A stretch of 25,536 nt of DNA, from assembly GCA_029554925.1 (NCBI GenBank), contig JAKPUV010000147.1, forward strand, positions 1 through 25,536, read 5' to 3'. Shown here one piece after another: positions 1-8,195 of this stretch. Position 1 is the stretch's first letter; the number at the start of each line of letters is the position of its first letter. The position numbers were made by a program, and so were the translations under genes. Source of the stretch: Candidatus Hydrogenedentota bacterium. Its GTDB lineage: Bacteria; Hydrogenedentota; Hydrogenedentia; Hydrogenedentales; CAITNO01. The notes beneath the pieces were generated by a model, which saw nothing but the letters and a program-made list of their open reading frames with translations, did no database searches and was not told the DNA's origin.

Positions 1-432
1 CAGAAAGGCGTCCATGTCCGCGCAGTGACCGAAGAGGTGCACCGGCACGATGGCCCGCGTGCGCGGGGTGATGCGCTCCTCCACGGCCGCCGGATCCAGC
101 GTCAGCGTGTCCGGGCGCACATCGGCGAACACCGGCACCCCCCCGGCGTTCACGATGGCGCCCGCCGTCGCGAAGAAGGTGAAGGGCGTCGTGATCACCT
201 CATCCCCCGGCTTCAGTTCGAGGGCGCGAAAGAGCAGGTACAGGGCGTCCGTGCCCGAGGCGACCCCGGCGGCGTGGGCACAGCCCGTGTAGCCCGCCAT
301 CTCCCTTTCAAACCCCTCCACCTGCGGGCCGCCGCGGAAAAGCTGCGACTCCATCACCTCCAGCACCGCGGCCTCAACCTCTCCGCGGATTTCCGCGTAT
401 TGCGCCTTAAGATCCAACAGGGGAACCCGCAT
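1..432 (-). CDS. DegT/DnrJ/EryC1/StrS-family PLP aminotransferase, N-terminal part
   Basis: The first 144 codons of a gene that runs off the left edge. The translation begins MRVPLLDLKAQY, the usual opening of sugar aminotransferases of the DegT/DnrJ/EryC1/StrS family, which transfer an amino group from glutamate to a keto-sugar nucleotide using PLP. The segment SGTDALYLLFRAL (substrate and cofactor pocket), TPFTFFATAGAI and HLFGHCADM follow in the order normal for the family. The catalytic lysine lies beyond the window, so activity cannot be judged. The ATG at 432-430 is preceded by GGGAG. A possible minus-strand -10 (TATCAT) lies at 489-484 without a convincing -35. The family usually serves surface polysaccharide or glycan synthesis; the exact sugar substrate cannot be told. 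Confidence 0.9.
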   Translation of the reverse strand, partial: MRVPLLDLKAQYAEIRGEVEAAVLEVMESQLFRGGPQVEGFEREMAGYTGCAHAAGVASGTDALYLLFRALELKPGDEVITTPFTFFATAGAIVNAGGVPVFADVRPDTLTLDPAAVEERITPRTRAIVPVHLFGHCADMDAFL

Positions 433-612
433 GACACCGTCTCTCCCGAAAAAAAAGTCTGAAACACACCCACCCCGGCGGTAATGATAGCAGACCGTGC
501 CCCCCCCGATCATCCAGCCTGTGACAGGCATCCGGGCTGCGGGTGTTTCGTGCGCCGGAAATTCACACCCTCAGGGCGCCTCGCAGGGCAAGTGCCGCAG
601 CCGCCATGTTTC

Positions 613-621
613 TGGTATGAT
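613..621 (+). promoter_or_regulatory. Extended -10 promoter for the hydrolase gene
   Basis: TGGTATGAT is an extended -10 (TGn plus TATGAT, 5 of 6 to consensus). It would start transcription about 628, some 23 bases before the ATG at 651. No good -35 is visible at the right distance, as is common for extended -10 promoters. The rest of 433-650 shows no gene. Confidence 0.45.
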
Positions 622-650
622 GGGGGCGTTGCAAACGGAGTGTTCGCCGC

Positions 651-1496
651 ATGCACAGCGAAAACGCCTTCAAGACCGGGGACGGGATGGAACTTTACGC
701 GCAGCAATGGGTTCCAGAGTCTGGAATCCGGGCGCGGCTGGTGCTTGTCCACGGCTTCGGCGACCACAGCAGCCGGTATGCGCACGTGGCCGCCCATTTC
801 AACCGGGCCGGCATCGCCGTGCACGCTTACGACCAGAGGGGGCATGGAAAGTCCCCCGGACGGCGCGCCTACGTTTCCCGTTTCGACGACCTGCTCGCGG
901 ACTTGGACGCCTTTCTTGCCTGGTCCGGGGACAGCCTCGCGGGGGCGCCCCTTTTCCTGATGGGGCACAGCATGGGGGGGATGGTGCTCACCCGCTACGC
1001 CCAGACCCGCGCCATCGGCGCGGCCGGCCTTGTTTTCAGCAGCCCCTTCCTGGGGTTCACCGATGATGTGCCCCAGATCCTTCTCAAGCTCGCCGGCATT
1101 CTTTCCGCCGTCTTCCCCGGCCTTCCGGTGGGCGGCGTGGACAACCGGGGCCTTTCGCGCCTGCCCGACGTGGTCGCTGCCGCCGACGCCGACCCCCTCA
1201 CATTTCACGGCCGGGTCGCCGCCAGAACGGGCGCGCAGTTTTACGCCACCATCCAGGCCGCGGAGAAGGACTACGGGGCCATCTCGCTCCCATCGCTGGT
1301 GCTGCACGGGGAGGCGGACAGGGTGGTGCCCTGCGCCGGCGGGGTGCGCCTCTTCGAGGGCATGGGATCCGGCGACAAAACCCTCCGCCTCTTTCCCGGC
1401 GGATACCATGAACTTTGGAACGACACCGACCAGGAGGCTTTCCTTCGGGAAGTGACCGGGTGGATCTGCGCGCGCGCATCGGCGGCGGCCGCATGA
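651..1496 (+). CDS. Alpha/beta hydrolase, monoacylglycerol lipase / lysophospholipase-like
   Basis: A 281-residue alpha/beta hydrolase of the serine aminopeptidase S33 (Hydrolase_4) type, close in layout to monoacylglycerol lipases and PldB-like lysophospholipases. The oxyanion region is HGFGDHSSRY (34-43) and the DQRGHGKSPG motif is at 61-70. The nucleophile elbow GHSMGG places the catalytic serine at 107. The likely acid is Asp223 in HGEADRVVP and the base His253 in GGYHELWND. Length is normal for the family. There is no signal peptide, so it should be cytoplasmic. The ATG at 651 has GGAG ten bases upstream. It probably hydrolyses a carboxylic ester such as a monoglyceride; the substrate is inferred from family only. 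A binding-protein gene follows on the same strand after 62 bases. Confidence 0.88.
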   Translation: MHSENAFKTGDGMELYAQQWVPESGIRARLVLVHGFGDHSSRYAHVAAHFNRAGIAVHAYDQRGHGKSPGRRAYVSRFDDLLADLDAFLAWSGDSLAGAPLFLMGHSMGGMVLTRYAQTRAIGAAGLVFSSPFLGFTDDVPQILLKLAGILSAVFPGLPVGGVDNRGLSRLPDVVAAADADPLTFHGRVAARTGAQFYATIQAAEKDYGAISLPSLVLHGEADRVVPCAGGVRLFEGMGSGDKTLRLFPGGYHELWNDTDQEAFLREVTGWICARASAAAA

Positions 1497-1558
1497 CGCC
1501 CCCGACAGGACAATACCACCGCGCCCCGCACGGCGCGGCAACCACGGGAGACGGCACG

Positions 1559-2545
1559 ATGAAGCGTTACATGACCGCGTTTTTACTGACATGCGCCCTG
1601 TCGGCGCTGCCGGCGTTCGCGGAGGAAATCCGGGTGGGCGTCCTGTCCGACGGCATCACGGAGGACTGGAACGCCCTGCGCCTCCTCTGCGGCGGGGCAG
1701 CCGCGGAAAAGGGCCTGGTGTTCGACTTCCGCATGCCCTCGCCCGCCACCATTGAGCAGCAAAACGCGATCGCCGAGAAGATGGTGCAGGACGGCGTCAA
1801 GGCGCTTGCGGTGGCCCCCATTGACCCCACAGCCCAGGAGGGGATGTTGAAGGCGCTGGCCGCGAAAGTTCCCCTCATGCTGCTGGAGCGTGACGCCCCC
1901 GGGTCGGGCCGCGCATGCTTCCTCGGAACCGACCATCGCGAGGCGGGCCGCCTCATGGGCGAGGTGACAAGGGAGACCCTGCCGCCCATGATCCGGGTGC
2001 TTATTTTCACGTCGGGGCAGGAGTCCCCGGAGGAGGCTGCCCGGCTGGAAGGACTTAAGGCCGCCCTGGAAGAGGGAAAGTATTTCCTTCTTGACGCGCT
2101 GGCCGACAAGGGCGACCGGAGCGTCGCGGGCGCGCGCGCGGCGGAGGCACTGAAAAAACACCCCGAGGTGGGCGGCTACTTCGGCACCATGCCCTATCAT
2201 GCGGGCGTGCTTCTGTCCGCCGTGCGCGCGGAAAAGCGCGAGCGTCTGGTGAGTGTCATCGCCTACGGGAACACCCCGGAAGTCCGGGACGGACTCGCCA
2301 CCGGCGGCATCTTTGCCGTGGTCCGGCCGGACCTTTCGGACCTCTCGAAGAAGCTCACGGGCGCCCTCGCCGCGCTGGCCCGCGGCGAAACGCCACCCGA
2401 CCTTCCCGAAAACCGGTGTTATTCCGCGGGACTTCTCGTCGAGAAGACGGAGAAGCCGCGCAATCTGGAGGACATCGCGGATGCGCTGCAGATACCTCGG
2501 GTGCTTGAAGAGACTCAGGCTGTCCCCCGCCCCTCTTTCGAGTGA
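1559..2545 (+). CDS. Periplasmic substrate-binding protein, sugar ABC-transporter type
   Basis: A 328-residue exported protein of the RbsB-like periplasmic binding family (Peripla_BP_4). A signal peptide is clear: MKRYMTAFLL, a hydrophobic core, then ALPAFA before EEIRVGVLSDG, the first strand of the fold. Typical internal features are EKMVQDGVKALAVAPIDPTA, FLGTDHREAGRLMGE and GGIFAVVRPDLSDLSKK near the C-terminus. GGGAG lies 8 bases before the ATG at 1559; the open frame runs further upstream but the signal peptide fixes the start. Such proteins bring sugars to an ABC permease, yet no permease or ATPase gene is in the window. It may be an orphan, or may feed or sense for the glycosidase-like protein encoded by the overlapping next gene. 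Confidence 0.82.
   Translation: MKRYMTAFLLTCALSALPAFAEEIRVGVLSDGITEDWNALRLLCGGAAAEKGLVFDFRMPSPATIEQQNAIAEKMVQDGVKALAVAPIDPTAQEGMLKALAAKVPLMLLERDAPGSGRACFLGTDHREAGRLMGEVTRETLPPMIRVLIFTSGQESPEEAARLEGLKAALEEGKYFLLDALADKGDRSVAGARAAEALKKHPEVGGYFGTMPYHAGVLLSAVRAEKRERLVSVIAYGNTPEVRDGLATGGIFAVVRPDLSDLSKKLTGALAALARGETPPDLPENRCYSAGLLVEKTEKPRNLEDIADALQIPRVLEETQAVPRPSFE
2467..2472 (+). promoter_or_regulatory. Shine-Dalgarno that fixes the start of the glycosidase-like gene
   Basis: GGAGGA lies 8 bases before the ATG at 2481, inside the 3' end of the binding-protein gene and in a different frame. It is the only strong ribosome site near the start of the downstream frame and supports translational coupling. 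The same bases also encode Leu-Glu-Asp of the upstream protein, so the match could be fortuitous. Confidence 0.5.
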
Positions 2546-4745
2546 GGGCGCCGACGGCACAACAATAGACGCCCAGTCGCTGGCGAACTGGCCGCTTTCG
2601 GATGATCCATCGGAGAAGGCCTGGCGCGATGTAGTCGCGTACAAGGAAACAGGCGCCCGCGGCGTCGTGTTGTGCGGGGATTTCACCGGAATCCGCCGGA
2701 TTGACAATCTGGACGAGGAAAGGCCGGGCTTCTGGGCGGCCATGAGTTCGCTGGAGGCGGCCGACCAGGGGCCGTTTCCCCTGGACACCGGCCGTTTCCC
2801 GATCCTGGAAATCACCTACAAGTTCCTGAGTTCCCGTTCACACGCCGAGCTCGTCTGCTTCTACAACGGGGGGGAATGCGTCCACCGGCTGGACCACACC
2901 ACGGAATGGACCACCGCCGCCGTCCTGCTGCATCACCGGGGGTTCCCCGAGCAGGTCACCGGCGTCGCGGTCCGCCTCTACGCCCACAAACGCACCGAGG
3001 AGTCCATCGAGATTGAGTCCGTCCGGTTTCGGGCGATGACCGGGGCCGAGGCTGAGGCATGGGGGGGCACCTGCGCCGCCGAGGCGCGGCGAAAGGCCTC
3101 CCCCCCGGTGGCGGCCCCCTCGGACTTCCTCCCCTTTGGGGTGTTTCTCAACGCCGCCACCGCCGCCAAGCTGGCGGATCTCATGGAGATTTCCTTCGGC
3201 GACTACTGGCGGCTGGCCCTGGAGGACATCGCCCGCCACCACCACAACTGCGTGGTCGTGGAAAAGGCGGAGGCGCTCGGGCGCGACCACGGCAAGGAGC
3301 TGGAGGGGCTGGCCCAAAGCTTCAACGTCAAAGTGGTCCCGCTGTTCGGCATGCCCCTCAACTCCCCGGAGCGTCTTTGGAAGCGGTTGGCTGACACGCT
3401 GGTCACGGATTTCTCCGCGTCCAAGGATGTCCTCGCCTGGGGAATGGGCGAGGCCCCCGATGAAAGCGACCTCGACCAGTGGAGGCGTTTCTGCAACGCC
3501 TTCAGGCGCGCCGACACCTCCCATCCCCTGACGGCGCCTTTCCGGCATCCGGGCACCCTGCCCGCCTTCTCGTCCTGCATGGACGTGAACTGGATTCACT
3601 TCTTCAAGTCGTTCTGTCCCTGGAAAATCGGCGAGGCGGTCCACGCCCATCTCGGCCTGGGGGGGGGCAAAGCCCTCTGGGTGACCGCTCCCGCCTTCGT
3701 GGACGCCAGCGGCGCGCCCGAATGGAGCTCCGGGCCGGAAATGCGCCTCATGCTCAACCAGGCGCTTGCGAACGGGGCCCGGGGGTTCTTCTCCTACGCC
3801 TACCACAACAGCCCGATCTGGGACGGCGGCCATTGCGAACGGTCCCTCACCGGCCCCTTCCTCACGTTCAGCGACCTGTGGGCCGAACTGGGGAACCGCG
3901 TGGAACGCTTCACCGCCATGGCCCCCCTGTTTCTCAACGCCGTGCCCAACGGGGAGGAGCCCCCCTTCAAGCTCGGGCTCGTCTCCCGGGCGAATCCCCG
4001 CTCCAAGGTGCCGGAGGGCCTGCCTTTGGTCCAGGTGCTGTGGATGCGCGGCGAGGATTTTCATCTGTGTTATCTCGTCAGCAACGACGCCGACCAGTCC
4101 GTGTCGGTGAACTTGGAGTTCCCGGCTTTTCTTCCCGACGGCATGGAGATTTACGACGTCACCGCCTTCGCAAGAAGCCGGGTCTGGGCCCCGGCGGAGC
4201 GGACCCGTCATCTGGAGATGTTCCCGGGGCAGGGACAGCTTCTGCTGGTGGGGAGGCCGGAATGCAGCAGCATCTGGCGCGACATCATCGCCGGGCGCAT
4301 TCTTCAGGAGGACCGCCGCCAGGTCATGGTGGACCTGGACCTTGCGCGGAAATACCGGCTGGACATTGCGGAAATCGAGTCAACCATTCTGGACCCCGCG
4401 CCGGGCGCGCCCCTGGAGGCGCTGATCCAGGTGCATGCCGCGCGCGACCGGCTGACGAACCTCATCTACGCCACGCCGACCCTCACCGAGGCGCGCAGCA
4501 TGCTCATCAAGGCGAGTTCGATCGTCTGCGGCTGCGACGAGGCCCTAAGCGCCCTGTACGGCGCCGGCAGGAAAGACCACGCCCACGAGCTCGGCATCAA
4601 GGCGGAACCCCTGGCCAAGGGTCTGACCCAGCTCCGGCTGCGGCTGCGCAGGGGATACGGCACCTCCGTTTCCCGGGCCTGCGGGGATCTTGTGGACAAG
4701 GGATCCGCCCTGCTGAAGGAAATCTGGGCGAAAACGGCCGAATAG
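2481..4745 (+). CDS. Large glycosidase-like protein with N-terminal beta-sandwich, unassigned
   Basis: From the ATG at 2481 this is 754 residues. After an unremarkable basic N-terminus, roughly residues 30-190 read like a carbohydrate-binding jelly roll, ending EESIEIESVRFRAM. Residues 210-600 look like a TIM-barrel glycosidase: a HHHNCVVVEKAE strand, LAWGMGEAPDESD with an acidic pair (Glu about 324) where clan-A enzymes carry the acid/base, and GFFSYAYHNSPIWDGG (about 435) resembling a late barrel strand. A beta domain and a helical tail of about 150 residues follow. I cannot name a GH family. It overlaps the previous gene by 65 bases and has no signal peptide, which is odd beside an exported binding protein; a frameshift in a C-rich stretch near 2523-2534 could instead join the two. 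It ends 9 bases from folC, which is convergent. Confidence 0.72.
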   Translation: MRCRYLGCLKRLRLSPAPLSSEGADGTTIDAQSLANWPLSDDPSEKAWRDVVAYKETGARGVVLCGDFTGIRRIDNLDEERPGFWAAMSSLEAADQGPFPLDTGRFPILEITYKFLSSRSHAELVCFYNGGECVHRLDHTTEWTTAAVLLHHRGFPEQVTGVAVRLYAHKRTEESIEIESVRFRAMTGAEAEAWGGTCAAEARRKASPPVAAPSDFLPFGVFLNAATAAKLADLMEISFGDYWRLALEDIARHHHNCVVVEKAEALGRDHGKELEGLAQSFNVKVVPLFGMPLNSPERLWKRLADTLVTDFSASKDVLAWGMGEAPDESDLDQWRRFCNAFRRADTSHPLTAPFRHPGTLPAFSSCMDVNWIHFFKSFCPWKIGEAVHAHLGLGGGKALWVTAPAFVDASGAPEWSSGPEMRLMLNQALANGARGFFSYAYHNSPIWDGGHCERSLTGPFLTFSDLWAELGNRVERFTAMAPLFLNAVPNGEEPPFKLGLVSRANPRSKVPEGLPLVQVLWMRGEDFHLCYLVSNDADQSVSVNLEFPAFLPDGMEIYDVTAFARSRVWAPAERTRHLEMFPGQGQLLLVGRPECSSIWRDIIAGRILQEDRRQVMVDLDLARKYRLDIAEIESTILDPAPGAPLEALIQVHAARDRLTNLIYATPTLTEARSMLIKASSIVCGCDEALSALYGAGRKDHAHELGIKAEPLAKGLTQLRLRLRRGYGTSVSRACGDLVDKGSALLKEIWAKTAE

Positions 4746-4754
4746 GCCGGGCCG

Positions 4755-6053
4755 TCAGAACACCGGCTCGTTGACGCCGTGCCGGACCATCAGTATCCGG
4801 CGGGCTTCGCCCGCCGCATAGACGGACCCGCACACCAGCAGGGGGGATTCCTCCGTCGCAAGCGGCATGCCCGCCGCCAGGGCCTCTGAGAGGTTGGCAC
4901 AGGCAAGGTGGGGGATTCCCGCCGCCATTCGGGACAGCTCCCCGACTGAAAGGGAACGCGCCCCTGCGTAGCCGGTCAGCAGGAGGGGGGAGGCCGCTGG
5001 CCGGATGATCTCCAGCATCTCGGCGGCCGCCTTGTCGGAGGAAACGGCAAACACCACCACCGCGCGCGGAAAGGAGGCCGCAAGGGTCCGCATCCCGTCC
5101 GGATTGTGGGCGATGTCGAGATAGACCGGGGGGCTCTCCAGCACTTTCTCCATGCGGCCGGGCCACCGCGTCCCGGCCAGCCCCCGCACAATGGCCTCCC
5201 GGGGCACAGGGCCCAGGGGAGGGGGGAGAAGCGCGGCGGCCAACGCGGCGAGGGCGGCATTTGCCCCCTGATGCGCCCCGGGAAGCCCGACGGGAACGTG
5301 CTCCAATGAAAGGGCGTCATGGCGCAGGGACAAGAGGGGTGCCATCGGCGTGCCGGAAACGGAAAAGTCGTAATCCCGGCCCGCCATCAAGAGAGGCGCC
5401 CCGACCGCAAGGGCCCTTTCCTGGATCACCCCTGCGGGCCCGGGGACGAGGGGACCGGTGACGCAGGGAACCCCCGGCTTCAGAATGCCCGCCTTCTCAA
5501 AGGCGATGGCCTCCAGCGTGTCTCCGAGGTACTGGGTGTGGTCCAGGGCGATGTTGGTGATGGCGCAAAGGGCAGGACAAAGCACGTTTGTGGCGTCGTG
5601 GCGGCCGCCCATCCCCGTTTCCACCACCGCCACATCCACGCGCATCTCGCGGAACCACCCAAAAGCCACGGCGGTGTTCAACTCGAAAAAAGTCGGCGGG
5701 GCGGGCATGCGCGACGCGATTTCCCGGAAACGGAATATCTGGTCGCGGAGGGCCTCTTCCGGGATGGGCACTCCGTCCACCTGAAACCGCTCCCGGATGT
5801 CCAGCAGGTGGGGGCTGGTGAACTTGCCCGAGCGCAGGCCCGCGGTTCTCAGGATGGTGTCCAGGAAGGCGGCCACGCTCCCCTTGCCGTTGGTTCCGGC
5901 AATGTGCACGGAGGGGCAGGCCCTCTCGGGATTGTCCGCGCCCTGCAGCAGCGCCCGGGTGTTGTCGAGCCCGAGCTTTACGCCGTGCAGAATCAGGTCG
6001 GAAAGGTACTCCCGCCAGGGGGTGCCGTCGGAAACCAGGTCCATGTGCTGCAT
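4755..6053 (-). CDS. folC: Bifunctional folylpolyglutamate synthase / dihydrofolate synthase
   Basis: A 432-residue Mur-ligase-like enzyme that ligates glutamate to dihydropteroate or to folates using ATP in the cytoplasm. The P-loop GTNGKGSV is at 53-60, followed by KFTSPHLLDIRERF (78-90), the folate-side loop typical of FolC. VVETGMGGRHDATNV and NIALDHTQYLG supply the metal and ATP sites, and LDIAHNPDGM the hinge to the C-terminal domain. Length is normal. ATG at 6053 is used; a second ATG three codons later is also possible. It lies 52 bases downstream of the zinc-ribbon gene on the same strand, probably co-transcribed. Confidence 0.95.
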   Translation of the reverse strand: MQHMDLVSDGTPWREYLSDLILHGVKLGLDNTRALLQGADNPERACPSVHIAGTNGKGSVAAFLDTILRTAGLRSGKFTSPHLLDIRERFQVDGVPIPEEALRDQIFRFREIASRMPAPPTFFELNTAVAFGWFREMRVDVAVVETGMGGRHDATNVLCPALCAITNIALDHTQYLGDTLEAIAFEKAGILKPGVPCVTGPLVPGPAGVIQERALAVGAPLLMAGRDYDFSVSGTPMAPLLSLRHDALSLEHVPVGLPGAHQGANAALAALAAALLPPPLGPVPREAIVRGLAGTRWPGRMEKVLESPPVYLDIAHNPDGMRTLAASFPRAVVVFAVSSDKAAAEMLEIIRPAASPLLLTGYAGARSLSVGELSRMAAGIPHLACANLSEALAAGMPLATEESPLLVCGSVYAAGEARRILMVRHGVNEPVF

Positions 6054-6105
6054 GACGCGCCATTCCCCCCGGCCCGCGGCACGGCGCCGCAGGCCGGCAC
6101 TATGG

Positions 6106-6822
6106 TCATTCGGACGGCTCGGATTTCACGATGTTCCCCGGGAAATACAGCAGCCGCCCGCAGTGCTGGCAGGAGTGGTGCTCCTTTTCCGCCATGATCT
6201 CGTTCACGATCTGGGCGCGCACCGTCATGAAACAGCCGCCGCAGGACTCGTCGTTGAGGGGCACCACGGCGGGCTTGCGCGCCGTCCGGATGCGCTCGTA
6301 CCGCTTGAGCAGGGGAGGGGAGACCGCGGCGGCGAGGGGCGCCCGCCTGCTCTCCAGCTCCTTGCGCTCCTTGACGGCCTCGGCGAGCTCGGCGTCGATG
6401 CGGGCGCACTCCTCGTCCAGTTTGGCGACCTCGCCGTCAATCCGCTTCCGGTCCTCATGGAAGCGCATCTGCGCGTCGTCGATCTCCAGCATGATCCCGA
6501 GGATGCGCTCCTCCTTAAGGGCGATCTGCTTGCGCTGCAGTTCGATCTCATGCAGTAGCGCGCGGTACTCCTCGTTCTTCTTGACCTGGAGGAGCTGGGC
6601 CTCGAACTTCCCAATCTGGGTGTTCTTCTGGTCGATGTCGACCTCGCACTCCTTCTGCTCAACCTTGAGCTTCTTGACGCGGCCCTCGCTCTCCTTCAGC
6701 TCCTCCGTCAGCCGCTTCCGCTGGATGTTAAAGGCCTCCTTCTGGCGGGGGATCTCCTTTTCGCGGGCCCGAAACGCCTCAATCTTCAAGTCTAGCTGCT
6801 GCAGTTCCAACAAAGCTCTCAA
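6106..6822 (-). CDS. Coiled-coil C4 zinc-ribbon protein (CT398 / DUF164 family)
   Basis: A 238-residue protein of the CT398-like family. Residues about 5-165 are charged, heptad-like and almost free of proline, forming a long antiparallel coiled coil. The C-terminus carries a zinc ribbon with Cys194, Cys197, Cys218 and Cys221 (CGGC and CQHC). Family members are cytoplasmic; Chlamydia CT398 binds sigma-54 and secretion components, but the general role is not settled. The start is a TTG at 6822-6820, chosen because GGAGG lies 9 bases upstream and the reading frame opens with the conserved LLELQQLDLKI. It follows the ilvN terminator and precedes folC, so it probably heads its own transcript, though I see no clear promoter. 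Confidence 0.88.
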   Translation of the reverse strand: MRALLELQQLDLKIEAFRAREKEIPRQKEAFNIQRKRLTEELKESEGRVKKLKVEQKECEVDIDQKNTQIGKFEAQLLQVKKNEEYRALLHEIELQRKQIALKEERILGIMLEIDDAQMRFHEDRKRIDGEVAKLDEECARIDAELAEAVKERKELESRRAPLAAAVSPPLLKRYERIRTARKPAVVPLNDESCGGCFMTVRAQIVNEIMAEKEHHSCQHCGRLLYFPGNIVKSEPSE

Positions 6823-6861
6823 TGTACGGTACCTCCGGGGGCCGCCGCCCCATGTGCCCTT

Positions 6862-6894
6862 AAAGGAAAAAGGCGCGGTCGTGATGACCGCGCC
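6862..6894 (-). terminator. Intrinsic terminator of the prs-rplY-pth-ilvN transcript
   Basis: A perfect 9-base stem GGCGCGGTC / GACCGCGCC (6872-6880 and 6886-6894) with a 5-base loop is followed on the minus strand by TTTTTCCTTT. This is a textbook rho-independent terminator reading leftward. It lies 140 bases after the ilvN stop and 40 bases before the zinc-ribbon start. Confidence 0.85.
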
Positions 6895-7034
6895 CTGTGT
6901 GCGCCCGCAAGAAGCGAGAACACGGCGTCCGGCGTCCCGTTTTCGGGAAGCCCGGCACCGCCCAGGCGGTGTCCCGAGACCCCGGGAACCCGGCCGTGCG
7001 GAGAACGCCGCGTTTCAGAGACAAAAAACACCCT
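6895..7034 (-). other. Structured, non-coding 3' region after ilvN
   Basis: No convincing gene on either strand. On the minus strand a T6 run follows the ilvN stop almost directly. Inverted repeats are then dense, the best being CACCGCC-TG-GGCGGTG (6956-6971, a perfect 16-base palindrome). The segment ends in the terminator at 6862-6894. It has none of the signatures I know for RNase P RNA, SRP RNA or tmRNA. It may be only a long structured 3' UTR. Confidence 0.4.
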
Positions 7035-7553
7035 TCACTCCTCCCCGCCGGCTGCGGCGCCGTTCTTCGAAGAGCGCGCCAGCGCGACCGTGCCTGTCCG
7101 GACCAGTTCCTCGATGCCGTAGGGGCGCAGCATCTCGATGCAGGCGTTCACCTTGCCCTGCGCGCCCGTGACCTCCACGGTCATCGTGCGCTGGTCCAGG
7201 TCCACAATCTTCGCGCGGAAGACGCTTGCCAGTTCGATGATCTCGCCGCGCTTCTTGGCGCCCGCGGCGACCTTGACCATGACCAGTTCGCGCTCCACGA
7301 AGGAGGTGTTCGTCAGATCCTCCACCGCCACCACGTCCACCAGCTTGTTCAGCTGCTGCATGATCTGCGCCAGCACCGTGTCGTCGCCCCGGACGGTGAC
7401 GGTCATCCGCGAGATGGCCGGGTTCTCCGTCTCGCCCACGCAGAGGCTGATGATGTTGTAGCCGCGCGCGCTGAACATCCCCGAGACGCGCGCGAGCACG
7501 CCGAACTGGTTGTCCACCAGCACGCAGATCGTGTGCTTCTTGTTCATCGGCAT
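7035..7553 (-). CDS. ilvN: Acetolactate synthase small (regulatory) subunit
   Basis: A 172-residue regulatory subunit of acetohydroxyacid synthase, the first common enzyme of branched-chain amino acid synthesis; it binds valine and activates the catalytic subunit. An N-terminal ACT domain opens with HTICVLVDNQFGVLARVSGM, followed by FSARGYNIISLCVGETE. The second half contains RGEIIELASVFRAKIVDL and MLRPYGIEELVRTG, both standard for IlvN/IlvH. Length is normal. The ATG at 7553 lies 4 bases after the pth stop with AAGGA 7 bases upstream; a second ATG two codons on is possible. The catalytic subunit gene ilvB, usually adjacent, is absent; the gene instead sits at the end of a prs-rplY-pth operon. 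Confidence 0.95.
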   Translation of the reverse strand: MPMNKKHTICVLVDNQFGVLARVSGMFSARGYNIISLCVGETENPAISRMTVTVRGDDTVLAQIMQQLNKLVDVVAVEDLTNTSFVERELVMVKVAAGAKKRGEIIELASVFRAKIVDLDQRTMTVEVTGAQGKVNACIEMLRPYGIEELVRTGTVALARSSKNGAAAGGEE

Positions 7554-7557
7554 GACG

Positions 7558-8148
7558 TCATCCTTCCTCGGCGCGGGGGCGCCGGTTGTGCCGGTTCATG
7601 GCCGCCTCAATGCCCATCTCCACCCAAAGCAGCACCGCCGCCGCCGCATCCTCCACCATGGCGTCCACGGCGGCCCGCTCATCCGGACGGAACGCTCCCA
7701 GCACATGGCCGGAAAGCTCGCCGCCCGCCGCGCCGCCGCCGACCCCCAATCTTACCCTGTGGAACTCGTTCGTGCCAAGCCGCTCGATCACGGACTTGAG
7801 CCCGTTGTGCCCGCCGGCGCCGCCGCCGCCCCGAAGGCGCACCGCGCCGAGGGGGAGGTTCACGTCGTCGGCGACCACCAGGATGTCCGCGGCCGCGACC
7901 CCCCGGCTTCTGGCGGCCCTGGCCACGCTGTTCCCGCTCAGGTTCATGAAAGTCAGCGGCTTCAGCAGGTACACCCGGTGTCCGGCGTGCGCGCCCTCCG
8001 CCCAGAGTCCCTCATGCTTTTCCCGGTCAAAGGACGCGCAACACCCGGCCGCAACCCGGTCCGCAACGCGGAAACCCAGATTGTGGCGCGTGTCCCGGTA
8101 CTGCGCGCCGGGATTGCCCAATCCTACCACCAGTCTGGAACCGCACAA
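7558..8148 (-). CDS. pth: Peptidyl-tRNA hydrolase
   Basis: A 196-residue enzyme that cleaves the ester of peptidyl-tRNAs dropped by ribosomes, recycling tRNA in the cytoplasm. The expected residues are present: Asn12 in GLGNPG, catalytic His22 in DTRHNLGF, Asn69 in TFMN, Asp94 in VVADDVNLPLG and Asn115 in GGHNGLKS. Length is normal. The start is TTG at 8148-8146, supported by GAGGTGA 6 bases upstream and by LVVGLGNPG lying just after it, as in relatives. It follows rplY by 47 bases and precedes ilvN by 4, so translation is probably coupled to ilvN. Confidence 0.95.
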   Translation of the reverse strand: MCGSRLVVGLGNPGAQYRDTRHNLGFRVADRVAAGCCASFDREKHEGLWAEGAHAGHRVYLLKPLTFMNLSGNSVARAARSRGVAAADILVVADDVNLPLGAVRLRGGGGAGGHNGLKSVIERLGTNEFHRVRLGVGGGAAGGELSGHVLGAFRPDERAAVDAMVEDAAAAVLLWVEMGIEAAMNRHNRRPRAEEG

Positions 8149-8195
8149 AGCCGTTCACCTCGGCGGCTCACGCCGCTCGGCGGAGGGGAGGGGAA

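Noticed and set aside
2253..2480. N-terminal extension of the glycosidase-like gene to 2253
   Set aside because: This part is Arg/Ser/Pro-rich shadow of the binding-protein gene; the ATG at 2481 with GGAGGA is better.
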